This document shows, piece by piece, positions 1 to 10,989 of a DNA stretch of 64,000 bases. The number at the start of each line of letters is the position of its first letter. Position 1 is the stretch's first letter. The DNA comes from Pascua guehoae (Eukaryota > Basidiomycota > Tremellomycetes > Trichosporonales > Trichosporonaceae), in NCBI GenBank assembly GCA_001600415.1, contig BCJX01000022.1, forward strand, positions 282,309-346,308, written 5' to 3'. The position numbers were made by a program, and so were the translations under genes. Under the pieces are notes generated by a model. The model ran no database searches. It was not told the DNA's origin and saw only the letters and a program-made list of their open reading frames with translations.

Positions 1-924
1 CACGCCCTTTGGCTGCGGAACAGGTAGTATTTGTTTTGAGATCAGTATGGTGCCCAGCCGCCTTTGTCCAAATTGTAGTTTATTTATCCTTGTTGATCGT
101 GGATGTTATTGGTACTGTCGAGTGATGGATGGAGCGATGGAGCGATGCATGTTGAATACAGCCTACCGAGATGGCCTATATACTGTGCGCGAGCGAGCGC
201 GCACAGCTCGTTCGAGCTCGGGCCAACCAACAGGTACTACAGACAGCTGGTATTCGCACACTTTCTAGTTGGGGGACATTGTCGACGGCTTCGTTCTGTC
301 TCTGGCCCAGGGTGCCGACTCCCATAGGCGTAAAGCGCCGTGATCGGTGCTCCGCTATCTGCCAAACCGCACGCACCCACTGATGAGACCAATACCCGCA
401 GTCCGAGGCGCCTGATTTCATCTGAGCCGTATTGGGGTGGTGCACGGCACACTAACATCGATGTTCTGATTGTCAACCTCGCTATTCCTTACCAGCAGGT
501 GCGACGCAACATCCATGTCCGCTACGTTTTAGCCACCAGCATTTGCTCGGTGCTGACAGTCGATGAACGGCGGGACGGTCTCGACCCCAGTTCTGGTGTT
601 CCGCATTGGTGTCAGTGAATACAGAACTACAGTTACAGATGATCACACGGCAGGAGGGTGTCACATTGAGCAATGCGGAGCGGGGAAGTTAGGGGAGAAG
701 CAGACTCGCAGGCTGCGCTGAAGATGCAAGCACAAGGAAACCACACGTGCCATTTTGGCTTCATAACAATCATCTACATGTGCCATTATGTATCTACTCC
801 TCCGTCACTCTGTATTGTCCATTATTGTCCATCCGTCCAGTCCCAGGGACTCTCGCCGGACCAGTGGCCAGTGGCGATACTGGCAGCTGGGATCCCAGCA
901 CTCCCCGGGACAGTGTTGCGCAGT
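1..924. other. No gene recognised; 3' flank of the CBM13 lectin gene
   Basis: I see no reading frame with protein-like composition here. The open frames are short, overlap on both strands and match no family I know. The segment lies downstream of the lectin gene, which is read leftward, so it should hold that gene's 3' UTR and intergenic DNA. Confidence 0.5.
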
Positions 925-1811
925 CTAGCGCGAGACGGTCCACACCTGGTCGGGGTTGGCGTCGTCGCACGTCGTGGTGAGGGGTGAGTCGCGCCGGCCG
1001 GGCTTGCTGTTGAGGCACTGGTCTGGGCGGGTTAGAGGGTTGTTTGCGTCGCCGTGGTCCAGGTGGCGAGGTTGTTACGCGAGACTGCGTTGTGCAGCAC
1101 ATGGGGGTGCTCCATTGTGTGGCTCATGGCTGCGGTGCGTGGTGGAATGCACGACTCCACCGCACTTGGCCCCACTGCACTACACATGCCCAGTACCCCA
1201 GCCGCACCCGTCACCGACCAAACACTCACTCGAACCCGTCTGGACGAGCTTGTCGCCGTCAAAGTTCCACGTCTGGCCGTTGCCGCACGGGTCTGCGTCG
1301 TACATGCAGTCGTCCATGTAGAGGTATGTGCCGTTGTAGTTGCGGTCCCAGCCGTACGCGGCTGGCTGTCAGCGACACGTCTGTGTACTGCTCGGCGGCG
1401 ACGTACTGAGGCCAGCGCCGACGCAGCGCTTGGGGTCGGTGCCCTTGATGAGCGTCGGGCCGTGGGGCGAGAGGGCAAACCACACGTTGGGGTTGGTCTT
1501 GTCGCACTCGAGGCTGCTTGTCAGTACACTGTGGGTGGAGGGATCGAGACGTCGAGCCAAGGAGGCCCGTCATGGAACGGGTCTTGGAGCACGTCGAGAA
1601 GTAGACTGGGTGGATGTACGTATCGCACACCCGACCCCACTTACATGTTGAGCCCGGCCGAAATGGTCGCGTTGGCCGTGATGGTGAGACACTTTGTCTC
1701 GTCGCCGTTCGGGTGGAGCGTGTACTGCCTCGGGCTGTTGGCGGGCGCGGCAGGCGCGGCAACGGCGGCGATGGCGGCGGCGGCGAGGGTGGCGAGGGTG
1801 GTGGCGAGCAT
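925..1811 (-). CDS. Secreted ricin-B-type (CBM13, beta-trefoil) lectin, 167 aa
   Basis: Predicted exons are 1811-1645, 1513-1407, 1361-1230 and 1022-925; all phases close and give 167 residues. Residues 1 to about 22 form a signal peptide (MLATTLATLAAAAIAAVAAP), so the product should be exported. The rest resembles one CBM13/ricin-B sugar-binding trefoil: YTLHPNGDETKCLTI opens the first repeat, paired Cys follow, and a QTWNFDGDKLV repeat and a terminal DANPDQVWTVSR repeat carry the QxW-type signature. No catalytic domain and no toxin A chain is present. Introns are 131, 45 and 207 nt with CTGAC or CTAAC branch points; the last is long and its acceptor is the least certain boundary. The HPNGD(E/N)TKCL start closely matches the lectin tail of the GMC enzyme at 58603-61741, which suggests a shared module. 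The likely role is binding of extracellular or wall glycans; the ligand is unknown. Confidence 0.8.
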
Positions 1812-3418
1812 GTTTGGTGTGTGTAGGTTGAAGCTGTGAGGTGTCTGATAGGAGTGAAGGGCGTTAAACAAGGTGAGGTTATATATGAATGATGATCTCA
1901 AGCGAGGAAGAATGCAAGCAGATACACAACCCATGACATCTGTTTATAGCACTGCCAGCTCTGCCAAGAACATCGCCGGTGCCTGTCGGAACGATCGAAC
2001 CGAGCGTCGAGGGCCCAAACCAACGTGCTGCGCCGAGGCCGTACCCAGCACACATACGGTAGACACCAAGGGCGGTGGGCGAACAGGGCACGCGGACCTC
2101 GGAGCGGAGCAACACTTTACCCTCACGCGCCCCGTCGTCATGCTTACGCGCGCATAGACGCATCCCCGAACTCTCATCCACTGACGTGCGTGTGCACGAC
2201 GCTACATGCACAGCATCCGCCGGCCCCGAGCAGACGCCCGAAGCAGACGCCCCGAAGCAGACGCCCCCGCCCCTCGCGCAGACCCAGTGTATCCAGGTAC
2301 CGTACCTCTGGTGCCGCCACCCCAGTGCCTCCGCAAATCCATCGTCGTCGTAGACGGAGGTTCCGACGCGGGATCGCAACTACATGCGGCCGAACGCTGC
2401 GGAGCGGTGCGGTGCGGTGACGGCGTGGCGGTGCGGCGATGGCGGTGCCGTGGAGGAAGCGATGGGCAAGGCCGGACTAGTGGAAACCTTGATGACCAGG
2501 AATCGACGGGTGCGGGATATCAGCCGGCTAATCGTGGGTTTGGCCCGGCGGGTTCGGAATGACATCAGGTGCGTGGCGACAATGCAGGGGTTGTCTGGGC
2601 AAGTGGACGGTGGTTGGAATATAAGTGGGTCACATTTCTAAAGTCTCGTTGGCCATGTTATGGGCGTCATTGTCGACGGGACCGAGGGTTGAGACAAGAC
2701 AGTGGAGCCGAGATACGGTCAGGTGCATCGTGACGACGGACTATACAGGCAGCTGCAGGCAGCCTCGCTCCCGCCTCGGACGTTCGTGGCATCCCAGGTA
2801 TGATTTTTGTTCCACAGGCGGTGCTTGAGTGGGCCGAGTGTACCCCGAGCGAGTGGCGAGAGTTTGACTCAGTGCATTGCTCGGAGATCTGAGACTGACC
2901 ACTATTGCAGCTATACCATCTTCTTCAACGGCCTGTTGCATACAGCCTGTACTGTTCTCTTGACGAGGAACATGGCAGTGGTCTACCTCTCCCTGCAGTT
3001 GTCTCCTATGTTTACCCCACATGCGTTTTGGGGGGTGACGGTGAGAGAATGACCCCCTGAGCATCAAGACCCACGTTCGTCTGCCGAGACGGCAGGAGGT
3101 CTGTTTCTTGAACCAGGGGGTTCTCTCCTGTCCTGATGCATGCATGCCCGACGGCGGCTTTCATCTCTTGCTCATCAGTCACTCGCCCTGGACCCCAGAT
3201 AGTCACCGGGGGCATCGAGACGCTCCCTCAATGTGCTCAGGTAAGCACCGTCAACTACGAAGCAGCAGGTCCCATATGGCGGCACCTAGGCGTTTGCCCT
3301 AGCACGCCAGGCCCGACACGTCTCAACACGTCTCAGCAGCGCCCGTTGTCTCCCGGCTAGCGAACTTGATTCATTCCTTTTACCTTTACATTGTAGGAAA
3401 AAAACGACTTGACACTCC
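1812..3418. other. Intergenic region; no gene recognised
   Basis: Upstream of the lectin TATA element I find no convincing coding frame. A short direct repeat built on GAAGCAGACGCCCC occurs near 2226-2265. The remaining open frames are shadows with no domain or splice-supported extension. Confidence 0.4.
1879..1886 (-). promoter_or_regulatory. TATA-box-like element of the lectin gene
   Basis: The sequence TTATATAT, in a tract reading TTCATATATAACC on the minus strand, lies about 70 bases upstream of the lectin ATG. Spacing and context fit a core promoter. No mapped transcription start is available. Confidence 0.45.
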
Positions 3419-4338
3419 CTATTCCATGCTCGTCACACCCTCCTGCACGCGTCAGTCCCCACCCCTGCCCAGCCCGGCACACACTCCAGGCTCACCTTTG
3501 TAGCCTCATGCTCGCGCGCGGCAAGCTCGGCATCGCGCGCCGCCCTCTGTTCCGGTGTGGGCGGGTGGGCGCGCTTCTCGACCACCTTGTCGACCTCGCG
3601 GAACATGAACCAGTAGATGACGCCGCCGGCCCCGAGGACGCCGCCGACGATGAGGGCTGGGGGTTAGTTGCTAAGGGGAGGAGAGTGGAAGAAGGGGGTA
3701 GGGGGCATAGGGGTAGGAGGCGGGGAGAGGGGAAGGAACAGTGGGGGCGTGGGGGTGTTAGGATGTCAGAGGGGGCAGTGGACCTCGCTGCTGGATACGG
3801 AGCTGGCGGAGAGCAAGAGGGAGGTTTGGGGCTTGCCCGGGGGAATGGAAATGGGTAACACAAGGTCGCGCCGGTGGCTGGCTGAGCGGGCGAACGCAAC
3901 GCCCGCAGCGCAGCAGTTCATCCCCGCCGACGGTCGTCACACCTCTCGCCACACAGGAATGGGTCCCAGGAACCAGAGAGGGTACACCGAGAGCCACATC
4001 GGTCGTTTGTCAAACTTGTGGGATTTGCCACTCACATGCCTGGCGGTTACTACCCGCGACGGGCTGGACGGGCGCTTCGAGCGGGTCCTGTTGGGGAGGG
4101 AGCTTGGAACTGGTCGCGTTGGCCCTGATCTGGGCAGTCTAAGGTGTTAGCAACGAGCTCCGGCGTAATGGTCGCGAGTGAGTGCCGGCGATGGTGCCAG
4201 CGAAGGAGCGATGGGACGGGTGGCCTCGGCTCATTCACTTACATAGCGAGGGGCACAGACTGCTGCGCGGCGGCCCAATACAGAGGCCGAGGCTGCGGCC
4301 GAGATACGCGTGGCGTTGATGATGGTACGGGTAAGCAT
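3419..4338 (-). CDS. Putative mitochondrial single-pass membrane protein, about 127 aa
   Basis: The model uses exons 4338-4243, 4138-4036, 3656-3496 and 3442-3419, and its phases close. Exon 1 encodes MLTRTIINATRISAAASASV, which is rich in Arg, Ala and Ser with no acidic residue, as in a mitochondrial presequence. Exon 3 encodes a glycine-rich hydrophobic segment (LIVGGVLGAGGVIYWFMF, about 18 residues) followed by a charged helix (REVDKVVEKRAHPPTPEQRA). This suggests one membrane span with a soluble C-terminal tail. The last intron has a clear GACTGAC branch point and leads to an eight-codon exon. I do not recognise the family. The third intron is unusually long (379 nt) and contains an open stretch at 3937-4014 (FDKRPMWLSVYPLWFLG) that looks coding, so a further or alternative exon may be missing. 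Confidence 0.55.
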
Positions 4339-5313
4339 AGTTATGATGAGTGAGTAGAGAGATGTAATCGTGACAGACGGCCGTTAGCCCCACGAGCATG
4401 AGAAGTAAGCCCAGGATGAGCAGCGGGCGCCCTCCAATCGACACTCAGAGGAGCTTTAGTGCTTGTGTCGTCATGAGAAGACTCCAGCAGCGGAGGCATG
4501 TAAGAATGGGGAGATCACAAGACCGAGGTGGCTAAACGTGGACCGAGGATGTCAAACGAAGAGAGCGCAGGTGCCTGTCATGTTACCTGGGTGGCAGCTG
4601 ACTTGGAAGATGCCAACGATGTCATTTCTTTCCCACGATCGTCGGTATCGACCAACGCTGTCCCTGCGGTTGCTAATAAGCCCCCTACCGTTTCAAGACT
4701 GCCTGTATGAAACCAACACTGTTGTTGCCGAGGTGTCGAGCGAGCAGAACGTCTCGGTCGTGAGAGGATGGAGGATTGTCGGGGCTGCATTGGTCACCCT
4801 CCGCCCCCACCCAAATATATCGGCCTGACAGTCCGACACATGCGACACAACAATGCTGAGGCACGCGTATGAGCGATAATTGATAAGCTTCTTGCTCGGG
4901 ATTGCTCGACAACTAATGACAAAGCCGTGCGGAATGCCCTGCCCGCCTGGACGACCGATCATCCACTAGAGGTAGGTCTGTGCGCACTCTGGAGCCGACG
5001 CCGGTACCGACAGTGCGAGCGTCCCACTTCCGAGTACGCCACGACCGGTGCCGCGGGTGCCTAGGGCGTTTGGGGTTGCTTCGGACATGGTCTCGTGATG
5101 TCTAGGATTGTCGTCAAGCGCCTAACGAGCGCGGCATCATGGACTGCAGGAAGGGTAGTGCCGAGGGGCAGAGCGGCGTAGCAGGTGCCTGACCCTGGCA
5201 CGCTAGTAAGCCAAGGAATACACCGTAGAACGCACACAGCTGCATGTTGTGAGCAGACCCAACGGAGTCAACTGTGGTGCGAGTGATCAGCTACTGTACT
5301 CTAGACTACTGGG

Positions 5314-5320
5314 TATAAAA
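5314..5320 (+). promoter_or_regulatory. TATA box upstream of the SH3-like gene
   Basis: TATAAAA in the context GGGTATAAAACC lies about 190 bases upstream of the ATG, or about 140 bases once the 49-nt 5' UTR intron is removed. This is a good consensus core promoter. Confidence 0.6.
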
Positions 5321-5454
5321 CCTCTGGGCTCCTGCTTCACTCCATTCGACAACAATCAACCAGACGACCACCCTCACGAACCGTCTCGCCACTACCCTTT
5401 TAACGTCATCACCCCCTCTCCGACTTCTGCACTCGCAAACACCAAATCCTACAA

Positions 5455-5503
5455 GTATGTGTCCATTGCCAGCCGCCCACGCGACCACTTCTAACCGTCC
5501 CAG
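5455..5503 (+). other. Predicted 5' UTR intron of the SH3-like gene
   Basis: A GTATGT donor at 5455, a CTAAC branch site and a CCCAG acceptor ending at 5503 define a 49-nt intron. It stops one base before the ATG at 5505, so splicing places the start codon just behind the junction. This also explains why the in-frame upstream extension is not coding. Confidence 0.6.
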
Positions 5504-5504
5504 A

Positions 5505-5912
5505 ATGAAGCTCACCTTCGTCTTCCTCGCGCTCCTCGCCCCCCTCGTCGCCGCCGCCCCCGCGCCCGAGGCCAACCCCAACCCCGCCCCCGCCCCCGCT
5601 CCCAACCCCAACCCCAACCCGCAAGCCGGACCAGGCGACTACGTCACGTTCCCGTCCAACTACAAGCTCAAGATCACGGGCAACATGCTCGCGTGCCGCA
5701 CCGGCCCCAAGACGTCGCGCACCGCACTCCGGCGCTACGCAAAGGGCAAAAACGTCATTGTCACGTGCTGGGACTGGGGCGAGAGCATTGGCGGCTCAAA
5801 GGCGTGGGCCAAGACGACCGACAACTGCTACATTGCGGCCCACTATACGAATGCGGGCAACGGTCTGCCGGGCAACACGCGGGCGCTGCCCAAGTGCACC
5901 GTGAGCGTGTGA
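5505..5912 (+). CDS. Small secreted protein with SH3-like domain, 135 aa
   Basis: A single coding exon encodes 135 residues. Residues 1-19 (MKLTFVFLALLAPLVAAAP) are a classic signal peptide. A low-complexity linker of alternating Ala/Asn/Pro (about residues 20-43) follows, then a compact domain (about 46-135). Features such as KITGNMLACRTGPKTSR and WAKTTDNCYIAAHYTN resemble bacterial-type SH3 (SH3b) folds in fungal secreted proteins. Four Cys could form two disulfides. No catalytic motif is visible. A wall or peptidoglycan-related binding role is inference from the fold resemblance only. The ATG at 5505 is chosen because it starts the signal peptide and directly follows the 5' UTR intron. Confidence 0.75.
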   Translation: MKLTFVFLALLAPLVAAAPAPEANPNPAPAPAPNPNPNPQAGPGDYVTFPSNYKLKITGNMLACRTGPKTSRTALRRYAKGKNVIVTCWDWGESIGGSKAWAKTTDNCYIAAHYTNAGNGLPGNTRALPKCTVSV

Positions 5913-6401
5913 AGCGGTGGGAACGGGCAAGTGGCGCGTGTGGGAGTAAAGAGGAAGACGTGGCTGGGCGAGAAACGATTGAGGAACGTGGCTTGTAATG
6001 AAGAAAACCCGGCTCGACACACCGCGTCGGCGCGTCGGCGGGGACGTGTGGACGGGTACGTAGTTGGCAGTTGGTACAATGAAGAAATGGATGTTCTGTA
6101 GTCGGCGCTCTCACAGGATGCAGCGTCGACGGGCGGCATTGGCGTGTGTCCTATGTCGTGTGCTTGCACCCCATCAGCTCTCCAGCGGGGTATAAAGCAG
6201 CACGAACCAGGAGGTCGACCTGCGGTGTACGGTTCCGTCCAGCATGGTAGCAAATGTCATTCCCAGCACACGCACTCGTTGAAGGTCGCATGGGAGGCAC
6301 AGCCTCGCCCGGCACGGACAGGCTGGTCTTGTGAGGTAGCATTGCATCTACAAATGTAATCTTCTATGTATCCTCCTGGTCGACTACCTCAGTTTCCCCT
6401 C
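5913..6401. other. Intergenic region between convergent genes
   Basis: The neighbouring genes converge here, so both 3' ends should lie within. A plus-strand TATAAAG at 6191-6197 has no recognisable gene behind it. No open frame looks coding. Confidence 0.4.
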
Positions 6402-9400
6402 CTACACGTCGTTGTCCAACTTTGCCCTGATAATCTCGTCGCGGTCAATGCGCGACTGCTCACACATGCTGCGGAACACGCTGTCCTCTTTGTCAAACAG
6501 CTCGAGGGGCGGGGCAAAGTCGACGACCTTGCCGGCGTCCATGACGAGGATCTTGTCCCAGCCAATAATGGTTCGGAGACGATGGGCAATGCACAGCAAT
6601 GTCTTGCTGCTGCGCCTGCACTCTTCCCTGATGGCACGCTGGATCTCGGCGTCGGTCTCGAGGTCGACGGCGGCCGTCGCCTCGTCGAGCACCATGATTT
6701 TCGAGTTTTTCACAATGGCTCGGGCGAGGCTCACCAGTGAGCGCTGGCCGATACTGAGGTTTGCGCCTCCCTCGTCGATTGTCGTGTCGAGTGTGAAGCG
6801 CTGCTGCTGTTGCTGCTCGCCGCCACTTGGTTTCAGCAGGCCGGCGCGCTGGAGCGCGTCGTAGAGTTGGGTATCGGGGTAGTTTTCAAAGGGGTCGAGG
6901 TTTGTGCGGAGGGTGCCGCTGAAAAGGACGGGATCCTGGGGGATGACGGCCAGATTGGAGCGGAGTGTCTTGAGACCGAGCGTCTTGATGTCCACGCCGT
7001 CGATTACAATCGTACCCGACAAGAGCTCGGCGATGCGATACAGCGCAACAGTGATGGACGTCTTGCCCGCGCCAGTGCGGCCGACGATACCGACACGGTC
7101 ACCCGGGTTGATCTGGACAGAGACGCCCTTGAGCACAATCGGCTGCCCTGGTCGGTAGGCCATGACAGCCTTGTCGATGCTGATGGCGCCGCGCGACGGC
7201 CAGTCCTTTGGCTCATTTTCGACCTCGTAAGCTGCCTCCTGCGGCAAATGGCCGTCGCTGTAGAACAGGGTCCGCTCGACCGCGTTCATTGCATTCTCCA
7301 GCATTGTGCCGATTTCCAGCAGCACACCGAGCATGACTGTCGTTTGGACCATGTAGTTGAGCGTCAGAGCCACCTGGCCAGGGCTGATCGAGCCACCGCC
7401 AGCTGTGCACATGAGGGCGACAGCTAGGATGAGCAGCGAGCCCGTGATGCCGAGTCTAGATTCGAGCCAGGCCTCGTCGGCTTTCGTGAGGATGTAGGCG
7501 CGGTCTTGGAGATCCACCAGCTCGGCGTTGTGCGTGAGGAAGCGCTCCGTCTCGCCGTATGCGCGGATCGTGGCGAGGCCCGTGAGAGATTCGGAAAAGT
7601 GTGAGTAGAGGAGAGACCGGTGTATGGAGTCGAGGCGCTTGATCTCGCGCGCGGTGCGTCGGTAGTAGAAGACGATACAGCTGTGGTCGTTAGCAATGGA
7701 CAGGTATCGGGGTAAGCTCACCCGTAGAGGACGCAGACGCCTGCAACCACACCAACAAAGTAAGGAAAGTGGATGGCAATGATGACAATCGAGCCGATGA
7801 GCTGGTATTAGCACTGTTATTGTTCCCCACACCTCGTGCACCTACCATGCAGATGATGACGACCGTGTAACGCAACATGTCTGGCACAATGTTGTCCATG
7901 GCGTCAACGTCCTTTGTGAAGATGCCCATGATACGCCCGAGCGGCGTCGTATCGAAGAAACTCATGGGGCTGAAGAAGACGTGGCGGAGCGCCTTTGCAA
8001 ACAGCCGGCGGGATGCGTTGACCGACAGGCTCGTCAACGACATGCCTAAAAAGAGCGTGAACAGAGCGGAAGAGATACCGAGCATGGCGTACATGCCCTG
8101 GTAGAACGGCTGCCTGCGGTGGAGAGAGTCTGCTTGCCAGTACGTGAGCCAAACGCTGGTGGTCAGCGCGAACAACTGAATTTCACTTACGTAGACATCA
8201 GTTGCGAGCCCTGCATGCAGACAGCCATGATGATGACAGGTGCGATCCACACCACACCACCTGCGGACAAGTACGCGCCGTAGACCTTGGGGCCGACAGC
8301 GCCAGTCTTGCGCTCTTCGTCGGTGGTCAATTTGCCCTGCGCGTGGGGTGAGCACATAACACCCAACCATACCATCCTTCCTACTCACCTCCAACTTGCC
8401 GACACCCGCACCCTTGCGTTTCTTGTCCCCCGCAGCCGTCTCCAGGTCGCTGTCAACAACCTTGGGCGAATCTTCGATTGCCTCCTCTTCGTCCGCCTCC
8501 TCGGTGAACTCCTCCTCATCGAGCTCGGCACCCTGGCCACCGCCAAACGTGTCCATCAACTCCTTGAACGCCCCAGAGGTCATGAGCTCGGTGTACGTGC
8601 CCTGCTGGGCAATGCCCCCGTCGTCGACGGTGTAGATGTAATCGACTTGACGGAGAAAGTGGAGGCCGTGCGTGACGAGGAGGACAGTCTTGCCGGCCCT
8701 GCGGAGCCCGAGGATGGCATCGTTGAACACGGCCCTTCCGACGTGCGCGTCGAGCGCACTCAGCGGGTCGTCCAGGAGGACAATGTCAGCGTCAAAGTAC
8801 ATGGCACGCGCAATGTTGATACGCTGCTTTTGCCCTCCCGAAATGTTGATGCCCTTTTCGCCAATCTCGGTGAGGTCGCCGTCGGCCAGGATCTCGAGGT
8901 CGCGCGTGAGGCTCGCACGCGCGATGACCTGCCAGTACTTTTGCTCGTCCCATGGTTGGCCAAAGAGGATATTGTCCCGAATCGTCGCGTTCTGGATCCA
9001 TGCCGACTGCTGGCAGTACCCTATGCGACCGCCAAACTCGACGGATCCACACATGGTCTTCATCTCGCCCAGGAGACCCTGGAGGATGCTGCTCTTGCCC
9101 GAGCCGACGGGGCCGATGATGCCCACGAGCTGGCCGCGTGGAATGTCGAGGTTGAGGTCGCGCACCGAGAATGGCTCGGCAGGCGTTGCCGTCATGCTTG
9201 GCTCTGGCGCGGCGCTACTCTTGTCCTGTTTGTCCTTGTTCTTGTCCTTGTTGCTCTTCTTCTTCTTCTTGCCGTTGTTCTCCTCGGCGACAACTTCTAC
9301 CCATTGGAACGACGCGTTCTTGACCCGGACGGCGACATCGAGGTCTGGGTCGATCAACTTGCTCTCCTCGCGTGATTCGGCGTCAAACACGCTTGACACG

Positions 9401-10989
9401 CGCTCCAGGGCGTTGATCGCGTCGGCAAAGGACGCGAGGACGCGTGGAATCTGTCCGAGGGGCGTCTGGATCGCTCCAAAGTACGTTACTGCCGTGAACA
9501 GGTTTGCAATGTCCATCTCTGGGTGCAGAGCCGAGTACATGATAAAGGCGAAGACGGAGCCAATGGTCGGCATGCAGAACATCATCGAGTCGCCGGCCGA
9601 GCGGAGGAAGAGCATGTTGCGGAGACTGAGCATTTCTTTGCGGCGTAGGCCGTTCAACCGCGAGAGAAATGGAATCTCGTACGTGAACATTTTGATGGTT
9701 GACATGGATGACAAGAGCTCCTGGAGCAGCTTTGACCTGCTCTCGGTAAACATCATCGACTTGCGGCGCAGGGCCAAGCCCATCTTGGTCAACCACGCCT
9801 GGAATGGGGCCAGGAGAAGAATGACGATAAAGCCAATGATGCCCGAGACACCAATCTGGAGACACAACAGGATGAGCGCGACAATGAGCGATATAGGCGC
9901 CGCCCAGGCAAAGTGGAACTGCATGGCCAGCATGTCGATGCGCGAAATGTCTGCCGACAAGTGGGCCATGAGCTTTCCGGTCGTGTTCTTGGCACGCGAC
10001 GCGACCGAGTGGTTGAAGGCGGTCGAGTAGATGCCCTGGCTCATGGCCGCGCGGGCGAGTGCACCTTCGTGTTGGGTACGGAAGAAGAACTGAGCCGACC
10101 CGGCCGACTGCACGAGGTACATGCAGAAGAGGCCAAACGCCATGCCGATGCCACGGCCCATGCTGGGTTGCTCGACGCCAGGGGCGCCGTGTCGGTAGCC
10201 GTACTCTGCGCCATTAGCTTACATCAGCCCAGGTCCACATACCTTGCTGGCTGAAGCGGATAATCTCTTTGGTAAGTAACGGCGAGGTGATGATAATGGC
10301 GTCGCTGATGAGTTTGTATGGGGCCGCGTACCACAGGGCCGGGAACGTGTCGAGGAGCGCGCGCGCGATGGCGGTTCCGCCGCCCCGCTTTCCAGACTTC
10401 TGTCTCCACTCGGCCTCGAGCGTGGCCACGCGGGCAGCATACGTATCGTCTGTGCCGTACGTTTTAAACTCGGAGCCAAGCTTGCGACGATACGCAGCCG
10501 TGGCGGCCCATCGTGTCCGTCTGTACAAGCTCGGCTTGGCAGTCGCGAGCCGCGCATTGTACTCTTGCTTGGCTGCTTGTCTCTTAGCCACATTACCGAG
10601 AAATCGCTCAGAGACTACGGCCGCTTGGCGGCTATGGTCCATCTTCCACAGATCGGCAGACTGTAGTGGTCGCTTAAAGCCGACGTTCATGATGGGGTCG
10701 ACCCACTGTGGCCGTCAGCAACATTCTGCAACTTTGAAAGCTCACTAGTAGTATGAGCTTCGAGAACCACCCCGCCGTGGCGAGTGGGATCTCGGCGGCG
10801 TCATCGATTGACGCCGGGACGGGAGGTGGTGATGAGGCGCGGAACAGGTGCCACCTGTATGTGAGATCATGACTTGAAGGTCCGAGACCGCGAGACTCAC
10901 CTTGGCTTGTCACCGACCTCTGCTGCGTTGGCGTTCACAACCTCTTGCTTCACATCCTCGGCATCGTCAATATCTTTAGCTTTGGTCAT
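6402..10989 (-). CDS. ABCC-family full ABC transporter (Yor1-like), 1430 aa
   Basis: Eight exons are predicted: 10989-10901, 10854-10746, 10705-10243, 10205-8389, 8336-8191, 8155-7846, 7801-7722 and 7680-6402. They join in phase to 1430 residues, close to the size of yeast Yor1. The introns are 35-52 nt. The order is an N-terminal cytosolic region, TMD1, NBD1, TMD2 and NBD2, without the extra TMD0 of longer MRPs. NBD1 has Walker A GPVGSGKS (about residue 586), signature SGGQKQR and Walker B IVLLDDPLSALD. NBD2 has Walker A GRTGAGKT (about 1205), signature LSIGQ and Walker B IMVLDEATAAVD. A Lys-rich insert (about 530-560) precedes NBD1. The protein should be an ATP-driven exporter at the plasma membrane or vacuole. 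Yor1 homologues export organic anions and drugs and flip lipids; the substrate here is unknown. The start ATG at 10989 leads an acidic, membrane-free N-terminus. Confidence 0.93.

Larger units (their letters stand above)
4339..5504. other. Intergenic region; promoter of the SH3-like gene at its right end
   Basis: No gene is seen between about 4340 and 5300. The right end holds the TATA element, presumed transcription start and a 5' UTR intron of the next gene. Confidence 0.45.

Noticed and set aside
8287..10030. Plus-strand open frames of 362 and 452 codons across the ABC transporter
   Set aside because: They lie antisense to NBD1 and TMD sequences with clear ABC motifs and have no domain of their own.
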